A stretch of 64,000 nucleotides of DNA, taken from NCBI GenBank assembly GCA_039180675.1, contig JBCDDC010000019.1:1-64000 (forward strand), written 5' to 3'. Under the pieces are notes generated by a model, which did no database searches, was not told the DNA's origin, and was given only the letters and a program-made list of their open reading frames with translations. Position 1 is the stretch's first letter. Each line of letters opens with the position of its first letter. The DNA is from Thermohalobaculum sp039180675. GTDB taxonomy: Bacteria; Pseudomonadota; Alphaproteobacteria; Rhodobacterales; Rhodobacteraceae. A program made the position numbers and the translations under genes. Below are positions 48,243 to 57,429 of this stretch, piece after piece.

Positions 48243-48944
48243 TCAGCCGGTCGCCGATGATTTGATCCAGAGCGGTGCCTCGAGTCCAGCGATCATCTCC
48301 TCATGCGCCTGTTTCTCGGCGCTGGTCAGCCGCGGAGCCAGTGGTTTTGGGCGCTGGCGTGCCTTCCTGTCTGTGACCTCCGATACGATGTCCTCTGCCC
48401 TTTCCGTGCTCTCCAGCACCAATCCGCGCTGGCGGCCGCCGAGAAGCTCGAGGTAAACCTCGGCGAGAAGCTCACTATCGAGCAACGCACCGTGTTTCTG
48501 CCGCACGGAATTATCGATCTGAAAACGCCGACAGAGTGCGTCCAAGCTGGCCTGCGCACCAGGAAACTTCTCCCGAGCGATCTTTAGGGTGTCGGTTGCT
48601 CGATCCATGGGCAGCTTTGGTCGGCTGGCGCGATCAAGCTCGGCATTGATCATCCGCATGTCGAAATCGGCGTTGTGAATGACCAGCTGTGCATCATCAC
48701 CGATGAAAGTCAGGAAATCGTCGAGGATATCAACGAACACGGGATGTCCACGCAGGAAGTCGTCGCCCAGCCCGTGCACGTCATAGGCTTCCTTCGGCAT
48801 GCTGCGCTCAGGGTTGATATACTGATGGTAGACCCGGCCCGTCGGCAGATGGTTGACCAGTTCGATGGCACCGATCTCGACGATCCTGTGGCCGTCAGCG
48901 GGATCGAGACCTGTCGTCTCGGTATCCATCACGATCTCACGCAT
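48243..48944 (-). CDS. dnaQ: DNA polymerase III subunit epsilon (proofreading exonuclease)
   Basis: 233 residues. The DEDDh exonuclease motifs are visible: MDTETTGLD (Asp7, Glu9), HNADFDMRMINAEL, and near the C-terminal end HGALLDSELLAEVYLELLGG with His and Asp. It gives 3'-5' proofreading to the replicative polymerase. The last 40 residues form the tail that binds the alpha subunit. It is the last gene of the leftward coaE-aroE-maf-DUF299 unit and overlaps coaE by 8 bases, which is the usual order next to alphaproteobacterial origins. Confidence 0.95.
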   Translation of the reverse strand: MREIVMDTETTGLDPADGHRIVEIGAIELVNHLPTGRVYHQYINPERSMPKEAYDVHGLGDDFLRGHPVFVDILDDFLTFIGDDAQLVIHNADFDMRMINAELDRASRPKLPMDRATDTLKIAREKFPGAQASLDALCRRFQIDNSVRQKHGALLDSELLAEVYLELLGGRQRGLVLESTERAEDIVSEVTDRKARQRPKPLAPRLTSAEKQAHEEMIAGLEAPLWIKSSATG

Positions 48945-49524
48945 TCAGCTCCTCCAGGATCTTGCGCACCTGTCCGCGAGCATGGTCGAGCCCTTGCGAT
49001 GTGTCGATGACATAATCCGCGCGCTCACGCTTTTCGGCATCCGGGGTTTGCTTTGCAAGGATCGCCAGGAATGCTTCCTCGGTCATACCTGGCCGGGCCA
49101 TTACCCGTTCCCGCTGAACTTCCGCTGGCGCAGAAACCACAACGATCCGGTCTAGCCAGCGATCGGCGCCTGTTTCGAACAGCAGCGGGATATCGCAGAG
49201 AGCTGCGGGCGCCCTCTCAGCACGCGCCTTTTCCAGAAACTCGGATCTGTCTGCGGACACGAAGGGATGAATGACCTCCTCGATCTTCCTCAGGAGCGCC
49301 GGGTCCCGCAGGATCGCCTCTCGGAGCTTGCTCCGGTCGACACCGTGCTCACTAGACGCCTCGGGACAAAGCTGCCCGATGGCTTTGGCGCCCTCACCTC
49401 CTGGTTGGTAAAGCCGGTGTACCGCTTCATCGGCATCCCAAACCTGCATTCCCTCATCGCGGAACATCTCTGCCGTCGTCGACTTCCCCATGCCGATCGA
49501 CCCGGTGAGCCCAAGCACGATCAT
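48937..49524 (-). CDS. coaE: Dephospho-CoA kinase
   Basis: 195 residues. The P-loop GLTGSIGMGKST starts at residue 4 and is followed by the expected DADEAVHRLY and the lid. LLRKIEEVIHPFV and LLFETGADRWLDRIVVVSAP are standard CoaE stretches. It performs the last step of coenzyme A synthesis (phosphorylation of the ribose 3'-OH). It overlaps aroE upstream by 4 bases. Confidence 0.95.
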   Translation of the reverse strand: MIVLGLTGSIGMGKSTTAEMFRDEGMQVWDADEAVHRLYQPGGEGAKAIGQLCPEASSEHGVDRSKLREAILRDPALLRKIEEVIHPFVSADRSEFLEKARAERAPAALCDIPLLFETGADRWLDRIVVVSAPAEVQRERVMARPGMTEEAFLAILAKQTPDAEKRERADYVIDTSQGLDHARGQVRKILEELNA

Positions 49525-50354
49525 CTAAGGCAGATCTCTCGCAACGCTTCGTCGACGACCGGGTCCACCCCAAACCAGGCTTTGAACGCAGGGCGGGCCT
49601 GGTGGAGCAGCATTCCAAGCCCATCGACCGTTCGATTTCCGCGCTCTCGCGCGGCGGCCAAAAGATCCGTCTCGAGGGGCGCATAGACGAGATCGGTGAC
49701 GACAGCACCTTGCGGCAGATTATCCAATGCTATCTCTAACGCCGGGCTTCCAGTCATGCCGAGGCTGGTCGAATTCACCAGTAGAGAGGCGTCGAACAAA
49801 ACATCGGAACGCGCCTCCCAAGGCAGCGCCTTAACCTTGCGGCTAAAGGACCGGGTCAGCTCCTCGGATTTTTCCTTTGTTCGGTTCAGGACCCGCACTT
49901 CAGGAACGCCTTTTGCCAACAAAGCAAATACAACCGCCCGCGTCGCACCGCCAGCACCTAGCACAACAGCCGGGGCGCTCTCTGGGCGCCAATCCGGAGC
50001 ACCCGCTGTCAGATTTTCCATGAATCCATAGCCATCGGTATTATCGGCGTGGATCTCGCCCGACTCCTTGAAAATCAATAGGTTTGCTGCGCCCATACGC
50101 TCGGCCACCTCACTGGCGCTATCGGCGATCCGGCGCGCGTTGAGCTTATGCGGCACGGTCACATTCACTCCCCGAAACCCGGCCTTTGGGAGTGCCTTCA
50201 TGACGGTCTCGAAATCATGGTCTTGCACCGCAAGGTGGCAGTAGCGCCCGCCAATCCCGTTCTCTTGGAACCAGTGCTCGAAGATCCTGGGTGATTTCGA
50301 ATGCGTGATCGGCCAGCCGACCACACCAGCGGTCAATGGTCTTGGATCTGTCAT
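49521..50354 (-). CDS. aroE: Shikimate dehydrogenase
   Basis: 277 residues. The substrate-binding domain starts GVVGWPITHSKSPRIFEHWF and contains VNVTVPHKLNARRIAD with the catalytic Lys; the NADP domain has VLGAGGATRAVVFALL and the following NRTKEKS, whose Arg fits NADP specificity. The C-terminus has GLGMLLHQARPAF with the conserved Gln. It converts dehydroshikimate to shikimate in aromatic amino-acid synthesis. It overlaps its neighbours on both sides by 4 bases. Confidence 0.95.
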   Translation of the reverse strand: MTDPRPLTAGVVGWPITHSKSPRIFEHWFQENGIGGRYCHLAVQDHDFETVMKALPKAGFRGVNVTVPHKLNARRIADSASEVAERMGAANLLIFKESGEIHADNTDGYGFMENLTAGAPDWRPESAPAVVLGAGGATRAVVFALLAKGVPEVRVLNRTKEKSEELTRSFSRKVKALPWEARSDVLFDASLLVNSTSLGMTGSPALEIALDNLPQGAVVTDLVYAPLETDLLAAARERGNRTVDGLGMLLHQARPAFKAWFGVDPVVDEALREICLR

Positions 50355-50938
50355 TCGACAAGCTCCCCCCGCGCCCGCAGATAGCCAAGAACCTCGAGGA
50401 GAGGCAGCCCAAGCACCGTGAAGTGGTCGCCATCCACGCGTGAGAAGAGCTGCGCCCCCAATTCTTCCAGATGATAGCCACCAACCGTGGTGAGCACTTT
50501 CTCGCCAAAACTTGCCAGATAATCTTCGAGAAACGCGTCCGTGAAAGGACGCATCGTAAGGCGTGCCGTTCCAATATGCCGCCAGACCGGTTCCCCATGC
50601 TCGGCGATGACGGCGGCCGAGAAGAGCTGATGTGTCTGACCACGAAGCTGGCGAAGTTGATCCCTTGCGGCGTCCATATTCTCGGGCTTGTCGAACAGAA
50701 CACCGTCACAGACGAGCACCTGATCCGCACCGAGTGTCAGTTCGTCGCCAGACTTGGCGGAGATCCGGATTGCCTTCAGTTCCGCCAAACAGTCGGCGAT
50801 GTCTCGTGGAGACGCACCTTCTGAAAGCATCGATGCTTTCACCGCCCCTTCATCGACAGCGGCGGGCTGGACCGTAACCGAAACCCCCGCATCCCGCAGA
50901 AGCTTTGCCCGGGATACAGATTGCGAGGCAAGGATCAT
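50351..50938 (-). CDS. maf: Maf-family nucleotide pyrophosphatase
   Basis: 195 residues. The start ILASQSVSRAKLLRDAGVSV is the Maf signature (S-x-S-x-R/A-x-x-L-L); GADQVLVCDGVLFDKPENMD contains the catalytic Asp, and VGGYHLEELGAQLFSRVDGD is the conserved late motif. The family hydrolyses non-canonical nucleoside triphosphates; whether it acts on dTTP/UTP or m7GTP (YceF group) I cannot tell from here. It sits between aroE and the DUF299 gene with 4-base overlaps. Confidence 0.92.
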   Translation of the reverse strand: MILASQSVSRAKLLRDAGVSVTVQPAAVDEGAVKASMLSEGASPRDIADCLAELKAIRISAKSGDELTLGADQVLVCDGVLFDKPENMDAARDQLRQLRGQTHQLFSAAVIAEHGEPVWRHIGTARLTMRPFTDAFLEDYLASFGEKVLTTVGGYHLEELGAQLFSRVDGDHFTVLGLPLLEVLGYLRARGELVE

Positions 50939-51762
50939 CCAATCGCCTCGTTTCGTGCCCGTAGGATGGCAAGAATTTCGGCCGCCGTTTCTTCAATCGA
51001 TCTCCGGGTCACATCGATGACGGGCAGACCGTAGCGCTGAAAGAACAGTCGCGCCTCGGCAACCTCCTCACGGATCTTCTCGAGATCCGCATAGGACTGC
51101 GTGCGATCGCCTAACGCTTCGAGCCGATGTGTTCGAACCTGGCTGAGACGGGTCGGGCTCGCGGTCAGCCCGATCGCAGGAACACCTGCATCAAGCGCTT
51201 CGAAAAACGCTGGATCGGGCTTGATACCAGGGACAAGCGGCATGTTGGCAGCCCGGATGGAGCGATACGCAAGGTAGATGCATGTGGGCGTCTTCGAGGT
51301 GCGCGAAACCCCTGTGAGAATCACATCCGCACGCAGCAGCCGACTGCCGAGCGCGCCGTCATCGTGCGATATCGCGAAGTCCATCGCCGAGATCCGATCA
51401 AAGTAGTCACTGTCAATCCGATACTGCATCCCAGGTTTGTGGCGTGGATGATCACCCAGATACTCGCCCATCCGGGCAATGAGCGGATCAAGCAGCGGAA
51501 TCGAGAACTGAGACAATTCCTCGCAACCTGCATCGACCATGCGCCGATGATCCTGATTGACGAGTGTATGAAAGACGATGCCCGGGGCGCGGCGAACCTG
51601 ATCCAGTGCCGCTTCGATATCCGACTGGCTTCTAACGAAGACCGATTGATGAAGAGCAACTGGCACATGCTGAAACGGCGCCAGGACAGCCCGGATCGTC
51701 GTCAGCAGCGTCTCGCCAGTGCTGTCTGAGATTAGATGGATATGGCGCGGGCTATCAGGCAT
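50935..51762 (-). CDS. Pyruvate,phosphate dikinase / PEP synthase regulatory protein (DUF299)
   Basis: 275 residues from the ATG at 51762, where the conserved part begins (HIHLISDSTGETLLTTIRAV). An in-frame start 27 codons upstream would add a segment without family features and would enter the probable origin. The P-loop-like motif is GVSRTSKTPTCIYLAYR. These bifunctional kinase/pyrophosphorylases switch PEP synthase or pyruvate,phosphate dikinase on and off by ADP-dependent phosphorylation. Homologues stand next to the origin in Caulobacter and Rickettsia (the RP001 position), and this one is the first gene of the leftward unit. Confidence 0.92.
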   Translation of the reverse strand: MPDSPRHIHLISDSTGETLLTTIRAVLAPFQHVPVALHQSVFVRSQSDIEAALDQVRRAPGIVFHTLVNQDHRRMVDAGCEELSQFSIPLLDPLIARMGEYLGDHPRHKPGMQYRIDSDYFDRISAMDFAISHDDGALGSRLLRADVILTGVSRTSKTPTCIYLAYRSIRAANMPLVPGIKPDPAFFEALDAGVPAIGLTASPTRLSQVRTHRLEALGDRTQSYADLEKIREEVAEARLFFQRYGLPVIDVTRRSIEETAAEILAILRARNEAIG

Positions 51763-52201
51763 GGTCGTTCTCTCGCGCCTTTCTTCGCAGACCGATCGCA
51801 TGAGGGGAAGAGGGCGACTGGGAATCCCGTGGATAATGGGCATTAATCGGGGTCTGAGCCGTCAGACTGTGTACAGCGTCATAAATCATTCACCAGAGGA
51901 AAACTATGTTCCCTTCCTGTTCCTTCTCTGTGGAAAAACCAGCCTCGAAATTCGAGTTCTGCGTGCATCAAAGCTTAACAGCCTTTGAAAGACACTTTGT
52001 TTTAAGTTCTAACGCATTGAATCTCGCAAAAAATATAGGCTTTACACCTAAAGTAGAGCTGAGGATCCCTGGATGGAGAGACCACTGCTTCTTCCGGAAT
52101 CTAGAGGATAACCTTGTGCATGAAATCCAGAATGCGTTAATCCCCAAGACTCACACGACCAACCACAACAACATCCTTTTATATATTTTGGGGGAAGGGT
52201 C
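51763..52201. other. Probable chromosomal replication origin (oriC)
   Basis: A 439-base gene-free gap separates two divergent conserved operons, DUF299 to the left and hemE to the right, the location of the origin in several alphaproteobacteria. It holds candidate DnaA boxes, all in the same orientation: CGTGGATAA (51828-51836), TGTGGAAAA (51929-51937) and TGTGCATGA (52115-52123), each one mismatch from TGTGNATAA. AT-rich stretches fit an unwinding element: AAAAAATATAG (52027-52037) and CTTTTATATATTTT (52176-52189). The hemE promoter must also be here; TTGAAA (51985) and TCTAAC (52008) are spaced by 17 bases. Genes on both sides point away from it, and parAB with parS sites lie 5-9 kb away. 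Strong by context, moderate by motif. Confidence 0.7.
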
Positions 52202-53221
52202 ATGAAACGCTTGTTGCGTGTCCTGGGGGGTGAAGCTTTGGATGTGCCGCCGGTTTGGCTGATGCGTCAAGCGGGCAGATACCTGCCGGAATACAAGGAG
52301 ACGAGGCAGCGGGCGGGGTCGTTTCTGGACCGTTGCTACACACCAGAATTGGCCGAAGAGGTGACATTGCAACCCCTCCGCCGGTATGAGTTCGATGCTG
52401 CGATCCTGTTTGCCGACATCTTGCTGGTTCCCCAGGCGATGGGTCTGGATCTGACCTTCGTCGCAGGCGAAGGTCCGCAACTGGCCTGGCCGAATGGCGA
52501 GGTCGATCTCGGCGTGCTGAAACCGGTCGATGAAATCGATGAGACCGTCGCCCCTGTCTACGAGACGGTTCGGCGTTTGTCCTCTTCGATACCTGATGCG
52601 ACAACGCTCATCGGTTTCGCCGGAGCACCTTGGACAGTAGCGACTTACATGATCGCGGGTCGTGGTACGCCGGACCAGGGACCAGCACGAAAGCTCATGT
52701 ACAGCAATCCTGCACTTTTCTCTGAGCTCATTGATCGGATCACAGAGGCAACGATCCACTATCTCAGTCGACAGATCGAGGCGGGCGCGGAGGTGGTCAA
52801 GCTTTTCGACAGTTGGGCTGGGGCGCTGGCGCCGCGGGAGTTTGAACTCTACTCAACCCAACCGGCGGTCAAAATCGCCAAAGCTCTGAAATCTGCCTAT
52901 CCGGATATGCCGCTTATCGGATTTCCCAGAGGCGCTGGGGCGCGGTATCCGGCCTATGCGCAGGCCGTCGAACCGGCCGCAGTCGCCTTGGATGCCCAAG
53001 TTCCATTGGCATGGGCACGGGAGGCGATTGAGAATGTTGCTTTGCAAGGCAATATGGATCCTATGCTGATGGTTGTTGGCGGCGGTCCTCTTAGAAACGA
53101 GGCGCAGCGGATCAAGGAAGAGATGTCCGGCCATCCCTTCATTTTCAATCTGGGACATGGGATCACGCCGGATGCGGATCCGCGCCATGTAGATCAGTTG
53201 CTGGAGGTTCTGCGTGCTTGA
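52202..53221 (+). CDS. hemE: Uroporphyrinogen decarboxylase
   Basis: 339 residues. The N-terminal signature WLMRQAGRYLPEYKETR holds the substrate-binding Arg residues, FADILLVPQAMGLDL follows with the catalytic Asp, and IGFAGAPWTVATYMIAGRG is the second signature. The C-terminal FNLGHGITPDADPRHVDQLL is complete. It decarboxylates uroporphyrinogen III to coproporphyrinogen III in haem (and, in phototrophs, bacteriochlorophyll) synthesis. GGGGAAGGG precedes the ATG. Its end overlaps hemJ by 8 bases, so haem synthesis genes are coupled. Confidence 0.96.
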   Translation: MKRLLRVLGGEALDVPPVWLMRQAGRYLPEYKETRQRAGSFLDRCYTPELAEEVTLQPLRRYEFDAAILFADILLVPQAMGLDLTFVAGEGPQLAWPNGEVDLGVLKPVDEIDETVAPVYETVRRLSSSIPDATTLIGFAGAPWTVATYMIAGRGTPDQGPARKLMYSNPALFSELIDRITEATIHYLSRQIEAGAEVVKLFDSWAGALAPREFELYSTQPAVKIAKALKSAYPDMPLIGFPRGAGARYPAYAQAVEPAAVALDAQVPLAWAREAIENVALQGNMDPMLMVVGGGPLRNEAQRIKEEMSGHPFIFNLGHGITPDADPRHVDQLLEVLRA

Positions 53222-53666
53222 CCTTCTTGGTTCAGCATATCTATGGATCAAAGCGTTTCACATCGTCTCGGTGATCTCGTGGATGGCGGGCTTGTTCTAT
53301 CTGCCGCGCCTGTTCGTTTATCATGCAGAACGCGCGACGATCGGCAGCGAGCTCTCGGAGACCTTAAAGGTCATGGAGCTCAAGCTCCTGAAGGTGATCA
53401 TCAACCCGGCCGGGGTCGCGACCTGGTTCTTTGGGATCCTCCTTGCACTAACGCCGGGAGTGCTCGATTGGTCAAGCGGATGGGTCTGGGTGAAGATCCT
53501 CGCGATCGTCGGTATGACCTGGTTCCATCATAAGTTGGTGACATGGCGCAAAATCTTCGATGCCGACCAGAATGATAGGCCAGGGCGTTACTACCGGCTG
53601 ATGAACGAGGTGCCCACGGTTCTAATGTTGATCATTGTCTTCATGGTTGTCGTAAAACCGTTCTAG
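53214..53666 (+). CDS. hemJ: Protoporphyrinogen IX oxidase HemJ
   Basis: 150 residues with four membrane helices. The conserved first helix is LWIKAFHIVSVISWMAGLFY followed by LPRLFVYH; these His residues are haem/substrate ligands in the family. WFHHKLVTWRK and RYYRLMNEVPTVLMLIIVFM are also characteristic. It oxidises protoporphyrinogen to protoporphyrin without oxygen in the inner membrane and replaces HemG/HemY in most alphaproteobacteria. The start is the GTG at 53214, inside the end of hemE. Confidence 0.92.
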   Translation: MLDLLGSAYLWIKAFHIVSVISWMAGLFYLPRLFVYHAERATIGSELSETLKVMELKLLKVIINPAGVATWFFGILLALTPGVLDWSSGWVWVKILAIVGMTWFHHKLVTWRKIFDADQNDRPGRYYRLMNEVPTVLMLIIVFMVVVKPF

Positions 53667-53800
53667 AATAGACTTGACCTTCTAGGTGTGAAATCTAATA
53701 TCCCCGCACCCAAGACGGTGTTTCGACTCCCGCTCGTTTTTTCGGTGAAGCGCTGCACCTATCTCTCCCCTCGCTGTCCTTGTAGGTACGAACTCAACTT

Positions 53801-55066
53801 ATGACTGAACAAAAGCTCTCCGATTTGAAGTCGAAGTCTCCTACGGAACTTCTGGCACTGGCGGAGGATCTGGAGGTCGAGAACGCCTCCACACTGCGAA
53901 AGCAGGATATGATGTTCGCGATCTTGCGCGAGCTGGCAGAGCGCGATGTCGAGATCGTCGGCATGGGCGTGCTCGAGGTTCTACAGGATGGTTTCGGTTT
54001 CCTGCGCTCGCCCGATGCGAACTATCTTCCGGGGCCGGATGATATCTACGTCTCGCCCAATCAGATCAGGAAGTTCGCACTGAAAACTGGCGACACGGTC
54101 GAAGGTCCGATCCGGGCACCCAAGGACGGCGAGCGCTATTTCGCACTTCTGAAAGTGTCTGCCATCAACTTCGACGATCCGGAGAAGGTGAAGCACAAGG
54201 TCCATTTCGACAACCTGACCCCGCTTTACCCGGATCAGCGTCTGAAAATGGAAATCGAGGATCCGACGATCAAGGATCGTTCGGCTCGGGTGATCGATCT
54301 CGTGGCACCCATTGGTAAAGGTCAGCGCTGTCTGATCGTAGCACCGCCGCGTACGGGTAAGACGGTTCTCCTCCAGAACATTGCCCACTCGATCGAGGCC
54401 AATCATCCGGAGTGCTATTTGATCGTGCTTCTCATCGATGAGCGGCCGGAGGAAGTCACCGACATGCAGCGGTCGGTCAAAGGCGAGGTGGTCAGTTCCA
54501 CCTTTGACGAACCGGCAACCCGGCACGTGGCTGTCTCGGAAATGGTAATCGAAAAGGCCAAGCGGCTGGTGGAGCATGGGAGGGATGTGGTGATCCTGCT
54601 CGACTCGATCACGCGCCTCGGCCGTGCGTTCAACACTGTGGTGCCGAGCTCGGGCAAGGTTTTGACGGGTGGCGTGGACGCGAATGCGCTTCAGCGTCCG
54701 AAGCGCTTCTTCGGCGCTGCACGAAATATCGAGGAAGGCGGCTCCCTTACCATCATCTCCACCGCGCTGATCGATACCGGCAGCCGGATGGACGAGGTGA
54801 TCTTCGAAGAGTTCAAAGGCACCGGCAACTCCGAGATCGTTCTGGATCGCAAAGTTGCGGATAAGCGGGTGTTCCCGGCGATGGATATCCTGAAATCTGG
54901 CACCCGGAAGGAGGACCTTCTCGTCGACAAGACCGATCTGACGAAGATGTTCGTCCTCCGCCGTATCCTGAACCCGATGGGAACCACCGATGCGATCGAG
55001 TTCCTTCTCGGTAAGCTTAAGCAAACAAAGACAAATTCCGAATTCTTCGACTCGATGAATGCTTGA
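53801..55066 (+). CDS. rho: Transcription termination factor Rho
   Basis: 421 residues, full length. The N-terminal RNA-binding part includes LKSKSPTELLALAEDLEVEN and the cold-shock-like fold with GFGFLRSPDANYLPGPDDIY; the ATPase part has Walker A (APPRTGKTVLLQ), Walker B (VVILLDSITRLGRAFNTV) and the Q/R-loop (LTGGVDANALQRPKRFFGAA). It is a hexameric RNA helicase that ends transcription. The 134-base gap from hemJ may carry a leader used in autoregulation, but no structure stands out. The stop codon is 3 bases from the convergent qor-like gene. Confidence 0.97.
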   Translation: MTEQKLSDLKSKSPTELLALAEDLEVENASTLRKQDMMFAILRELAERDVEIVGMGVLEVLQDGFGFLRSPDANYLPGPDDIYVSPNQIRKFALKTGDTVEGPIRAPKDGERYFALLKVSAINFDDPEKVKHKVHFDNLTPLYPDQRLKMEIEDPTIKDRSARVIDLVAPIGKGQRCLIVAPPRTGKTVLLQNIAHSIEANHPECYLIVLLIDERPEEVTDMQRSVKGEVVSSTFDEPATRHVAVSEMVIEKAKRLVEHGRDVVILLDSITRLGRAFNTVVPSSGKVLTGGVDANALQRPKRFFGAARNIEEGGSLTIISTALIDTGSRMDEVIFEEFKGTGNSEIVLDRKVADKRVFPAMDILKSGTRKEDLLVDKTDLTKMFVLRRILNPMGTTDAIEFLLGKLKQTKTNSEFFDSMNA

Positions 55067-55069
55067 GGA

Positions 55070-56047
55070 TCAGGGTTTCAGGACAAGAGATCCCGTCGTC
55101 TTGCGCGCTTCCAAATCCAGATGCGCTTGCGCCGCATCGGTCAGCGGATAGCCTGCTGGCTCTGGGAGCTTGATCCCGCCAGCCTCAACCGCGGCGAAGA
55201 GATCATCCGCAGCTGCCTGCAGGTCTTCGTTGGTGGCGGTGTAATTGAAAAGCGTCGGCCGGGTCAGGAAGAGCGAGCCTTTCGCTGCGAGAATCCCAAG
55301 ATCGACATCCTTCACAGGGCCGGATGCGTTCCCGAAGCTGACCATCAGACCCTTTGGTCTGAGGCAATCGAGCGACGCAACGAAAGTATCCTGCCCTACA
55401 CCGTCGAAGACGACCGGTAGCCCAGCGGGAACAATTTCTCGGACGCGGGTGGCGATGTCCTCTTTCCTGTAGAGGATGACGTGATCTGCACCGAGGGACT
55501 TTACCAAGTCTGCTTTTTCTTCGCTGCCGATTGTCGCGATAACTGTGCTGCCGAGGTGCTTCAGCCACTGCACCGCGATCTGCCCGACCCCGCCAGCGGC
55601 CGCATGGAAGAGAACCGTGTCCTCAGGTCCCACAGGATAGATCTGCCGGATCAGATACTGCGTGGTGAGCCCCTTGAGCATCATCGATGCGGCTGCGTCG
55701 AAAGAGATCATGTCCGGAAGGCGGACCGCCCGATCACCTTTGACCACATGCGCCTCAGCATACGCACCGATCGGACCAGTGCAGTAAGCCGCCCTGTCAC
55801 CAACCGACCAGCTTCCAGCATTCACGCCCACGGCCTCGACGACACCGGCGCCCTCCAGACCGATCCCGGTCGGAAGCGGGAGAGGATAGAGGCCGGAGCG
55901 ATGGTAGGTGTCGATGTAGTTGACCCCGATCGCATGATGGCGGATCAGGATCTCGCCTTCACCGGGTTCCGGAACTGGCACGTCCGCAAGGGTCATGGCC
56001 TCCGGGCCGCCGGCTTCGGATAGACGGATTGCTTTGATGGTGGACAT
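55070..56047 (-). CDS. NADPH:quinone oxidoreductase (zinc-free medium-chain dehydrogenase)
   Basis: 325 residues from the ATG at 56047; a longer upstream frame exists but is low-complexity. MSTIKAIRLSEAGGPEAMTL begins the GroES-like domain, VNYIDTYHRSGLYPLPLPTG is the QOR signature, and VLFHAAAGGVGQIAVQWLKH is the NADPH-binding fold. The Cys and His ligands for catalytic zinc are missing, as in QorA. It reduces quinones or enones, probably for redox protection. It converges on rho and is divergent from mnmE, interrupting an otherwise rightward conserved cluster. Confidence 0.9.
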   Translation of the reverse strand: MSTIKAIRLSEAGGPEAMTLADVPVPEPGEGEILIRHHAIGVNYIDTYHRSGLYPLPLPTGIGLEGAGVVEAVGVNAGSWSVGDRAAYCTGPIGAYAEAHVVKGDRAVRLPDMISFDAAASMMLKGLTTQYLIRQIYPVGPEDTVLFHAAAGGVGQIAVQWLKHLGSTVIATIGSEEKADLVKSLGADHVILYRKEDIATRVREIVPAGLPVVFDGVGQDTFVASLDCLRPKGLMVSFGNASGPVKDVDLGILAAKGSLFLTRPTLFNYTATNEDLQAAADDLFAAVEAGGIKLPEPAGYPLTDAAQAHLDLEARKTTGSLVLKP

Positions 56048-56115
56048 TGTGCTCTCTCCGGCCAGATGCGATTGTAAGGCATGAAGGACAGAGCTGTGGA
56101 GTGGGTCAAGCGGGA

Positions 56116-57420
56116 ATGGCTTTGAAATCCACAATTGCCGCTCTGTCGAGTGGAGCAGGCCGGGCGGGCATCGCGGTGATCCGGGTGTCAGGCGGCGCCG
56201 CGCTCGAGGTGCTCGACCAACTGGCAGGGTCCCGGCCACCAGCGCGGGAAGCGCGGCTCCGCGTTCTCAGGAACGAGGCGGGTGATCCGCTCGACGAAGC
56301 GCTCGTGCTTTGGTTTCCGGAGGGGGCGAGCTTCACCGGCGAGGACCTCGTCGAGCTCCATTGCCACGGGAGTTTTGCCGTCGTCCGCGCCGTCCTCTCC
56401 ACCATCACGGAGCATCCTGACAGCAGACTGGCGGAGCCTGGAGAATTTACGCTGCGCGCGTTCCAGAATGGCCGCATTGATCTGGCGGGGGCGGAAGCGC
56501 TGGGCGATCTGATCAACGCGGAGACAGAGGAGCAGCGTAAACGGTCCGTACGCATGCTCGGCGGCGATCTGCACCGCCGGGTGAACGTCTGGCGCCAGGA
56601 GCTACTGCATGCGCTCGCGCTCGTAGAAGTCACGATCGACTGGGCCGATGAGGAAGTGCCGGAGGATGTCTCACCGGAGGTCAGCAGCGTCCTCGACCGG
56701 TTGATCGAGAGACTGGATCGAGAGCTGGAGACATCGCATGCGGCTGAGCGCCTGCGAGTTGGGTTCGAGGTGGCACTCTTGGGTGCGCCGAATTCTGGAA
56801 AATCAAGCTTTATCAATTATTTAAGCGGAAGAGAGGCAGCCATCACCTCCCCCATTCCAGGTACGACTAGAGACATCGTGGAGTTACGGTACGACCTAGC
56901 AGGTATCCCTGTACACTTCCTCGACATGGCGGGGCTGCGCGACACGGATGATCCGGTCGAAAGCGAGGGTGTCCGCCGCGCATGTACCCGAGCCGAAGCG
57001 GCTGATCTGAGACTGAAGCTCGTCTCTCCAGATGCGGTGTTTCCTGCAGCATTCGAGCACCTCATTCAGGCACATGATATCCAGGTCTTGACGAAACGCG
57101 ATCTATGGGAACCGCCAGATGCCTTATCGATTTCTTCTGTGACAGGTGCGGGAGTCGGTGATTTGCTCAAGGAGATCGAGACATTCCTCGCGAATAAAAT
57201 ATCCAGCGCTGGTATACTCGGCCACGCAAGGCAGAAGGCTGCGGTGGAAGCTGGTAGGAATGCTTTGGATCTCGCGCGGAATCAGTTAGAGACGGCACCC
57301 GATGAAGTCATTGCTGAGCACCTCCGGCTGGCGGCGCGGGAGTTGGCGCGGGTCATAGGTGCCATCGATGTGGAAGATGTGTTGGGCGACGTGTTCGCGA
57401 ACTTCTGCATGGGAAAATAA
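56116..57420 (+). CDS. mnmE: tRNA uridine-5-carboxymethylaminomethyl(34) synthesis GTPase MnmE
   Basis: 434 residues from the ATG at 56116 (STIAALSSGAGRAGIAVIRV is the usual start; the open frame extends to 56047 without family features). The N-terminal folate-binding domain (1-120) and the helical domain flank a GTPase domain with G1 GAPNSGKS (223-230), SPIPGTTRDIVELR, G3 DMAGLRDT and a G4 written TKRD rather than NKxD. The C-terminal FCMGK keeps the conserved Cys. With MnmG it modifies wobble uridines of tRNAs. The mnmG start follows after 9 bases. Confidence 0.95.
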   Translation: MALKSTIAALSSGAGRAGIAVIRVSGGAALEVLDQLAGSRPPAREARLRVLRNEAGDPLDEALVLWFPEGASFTGEDLVELHCHGSFAVVRAVLSTITEHPDSRLAEPGEFTLRAFQNGRIDLAGAEALGDLINAETEEQRKRSVRMLGGDLHRRVNVWRQELLHALALVEVTIDWADEEVPEDVSPEVSSVLDRLIERLDRELETSHAAERLRVGFEVALLGAPNSGKSSFINYLSGREAAITSPIPGTTRDIVELRYDLAGIPVHFLDMAGLRDTDDPVESEGVRRACTRAEAADLRLKLVSPDAVFPAAFEHLIQAHDIQVLTKRDLWEPPDALSISSVTGAGVGDLLKEIETFLANKISSAGILGHARQKAAVEAGRNALDLARNQLETAPDEVIAEHLRLAARELARVIGAIDVEDVLGDVFANFCMGK

Positions 57421-57429
57421 ACGGAGCGA

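Noticed and set aside
51906..52205. 99-codon plus-strand frame in the gap before hemE
   Set aside because: No motif and AT-rich composition; the gap is better explained as the origin and hemE promoter.
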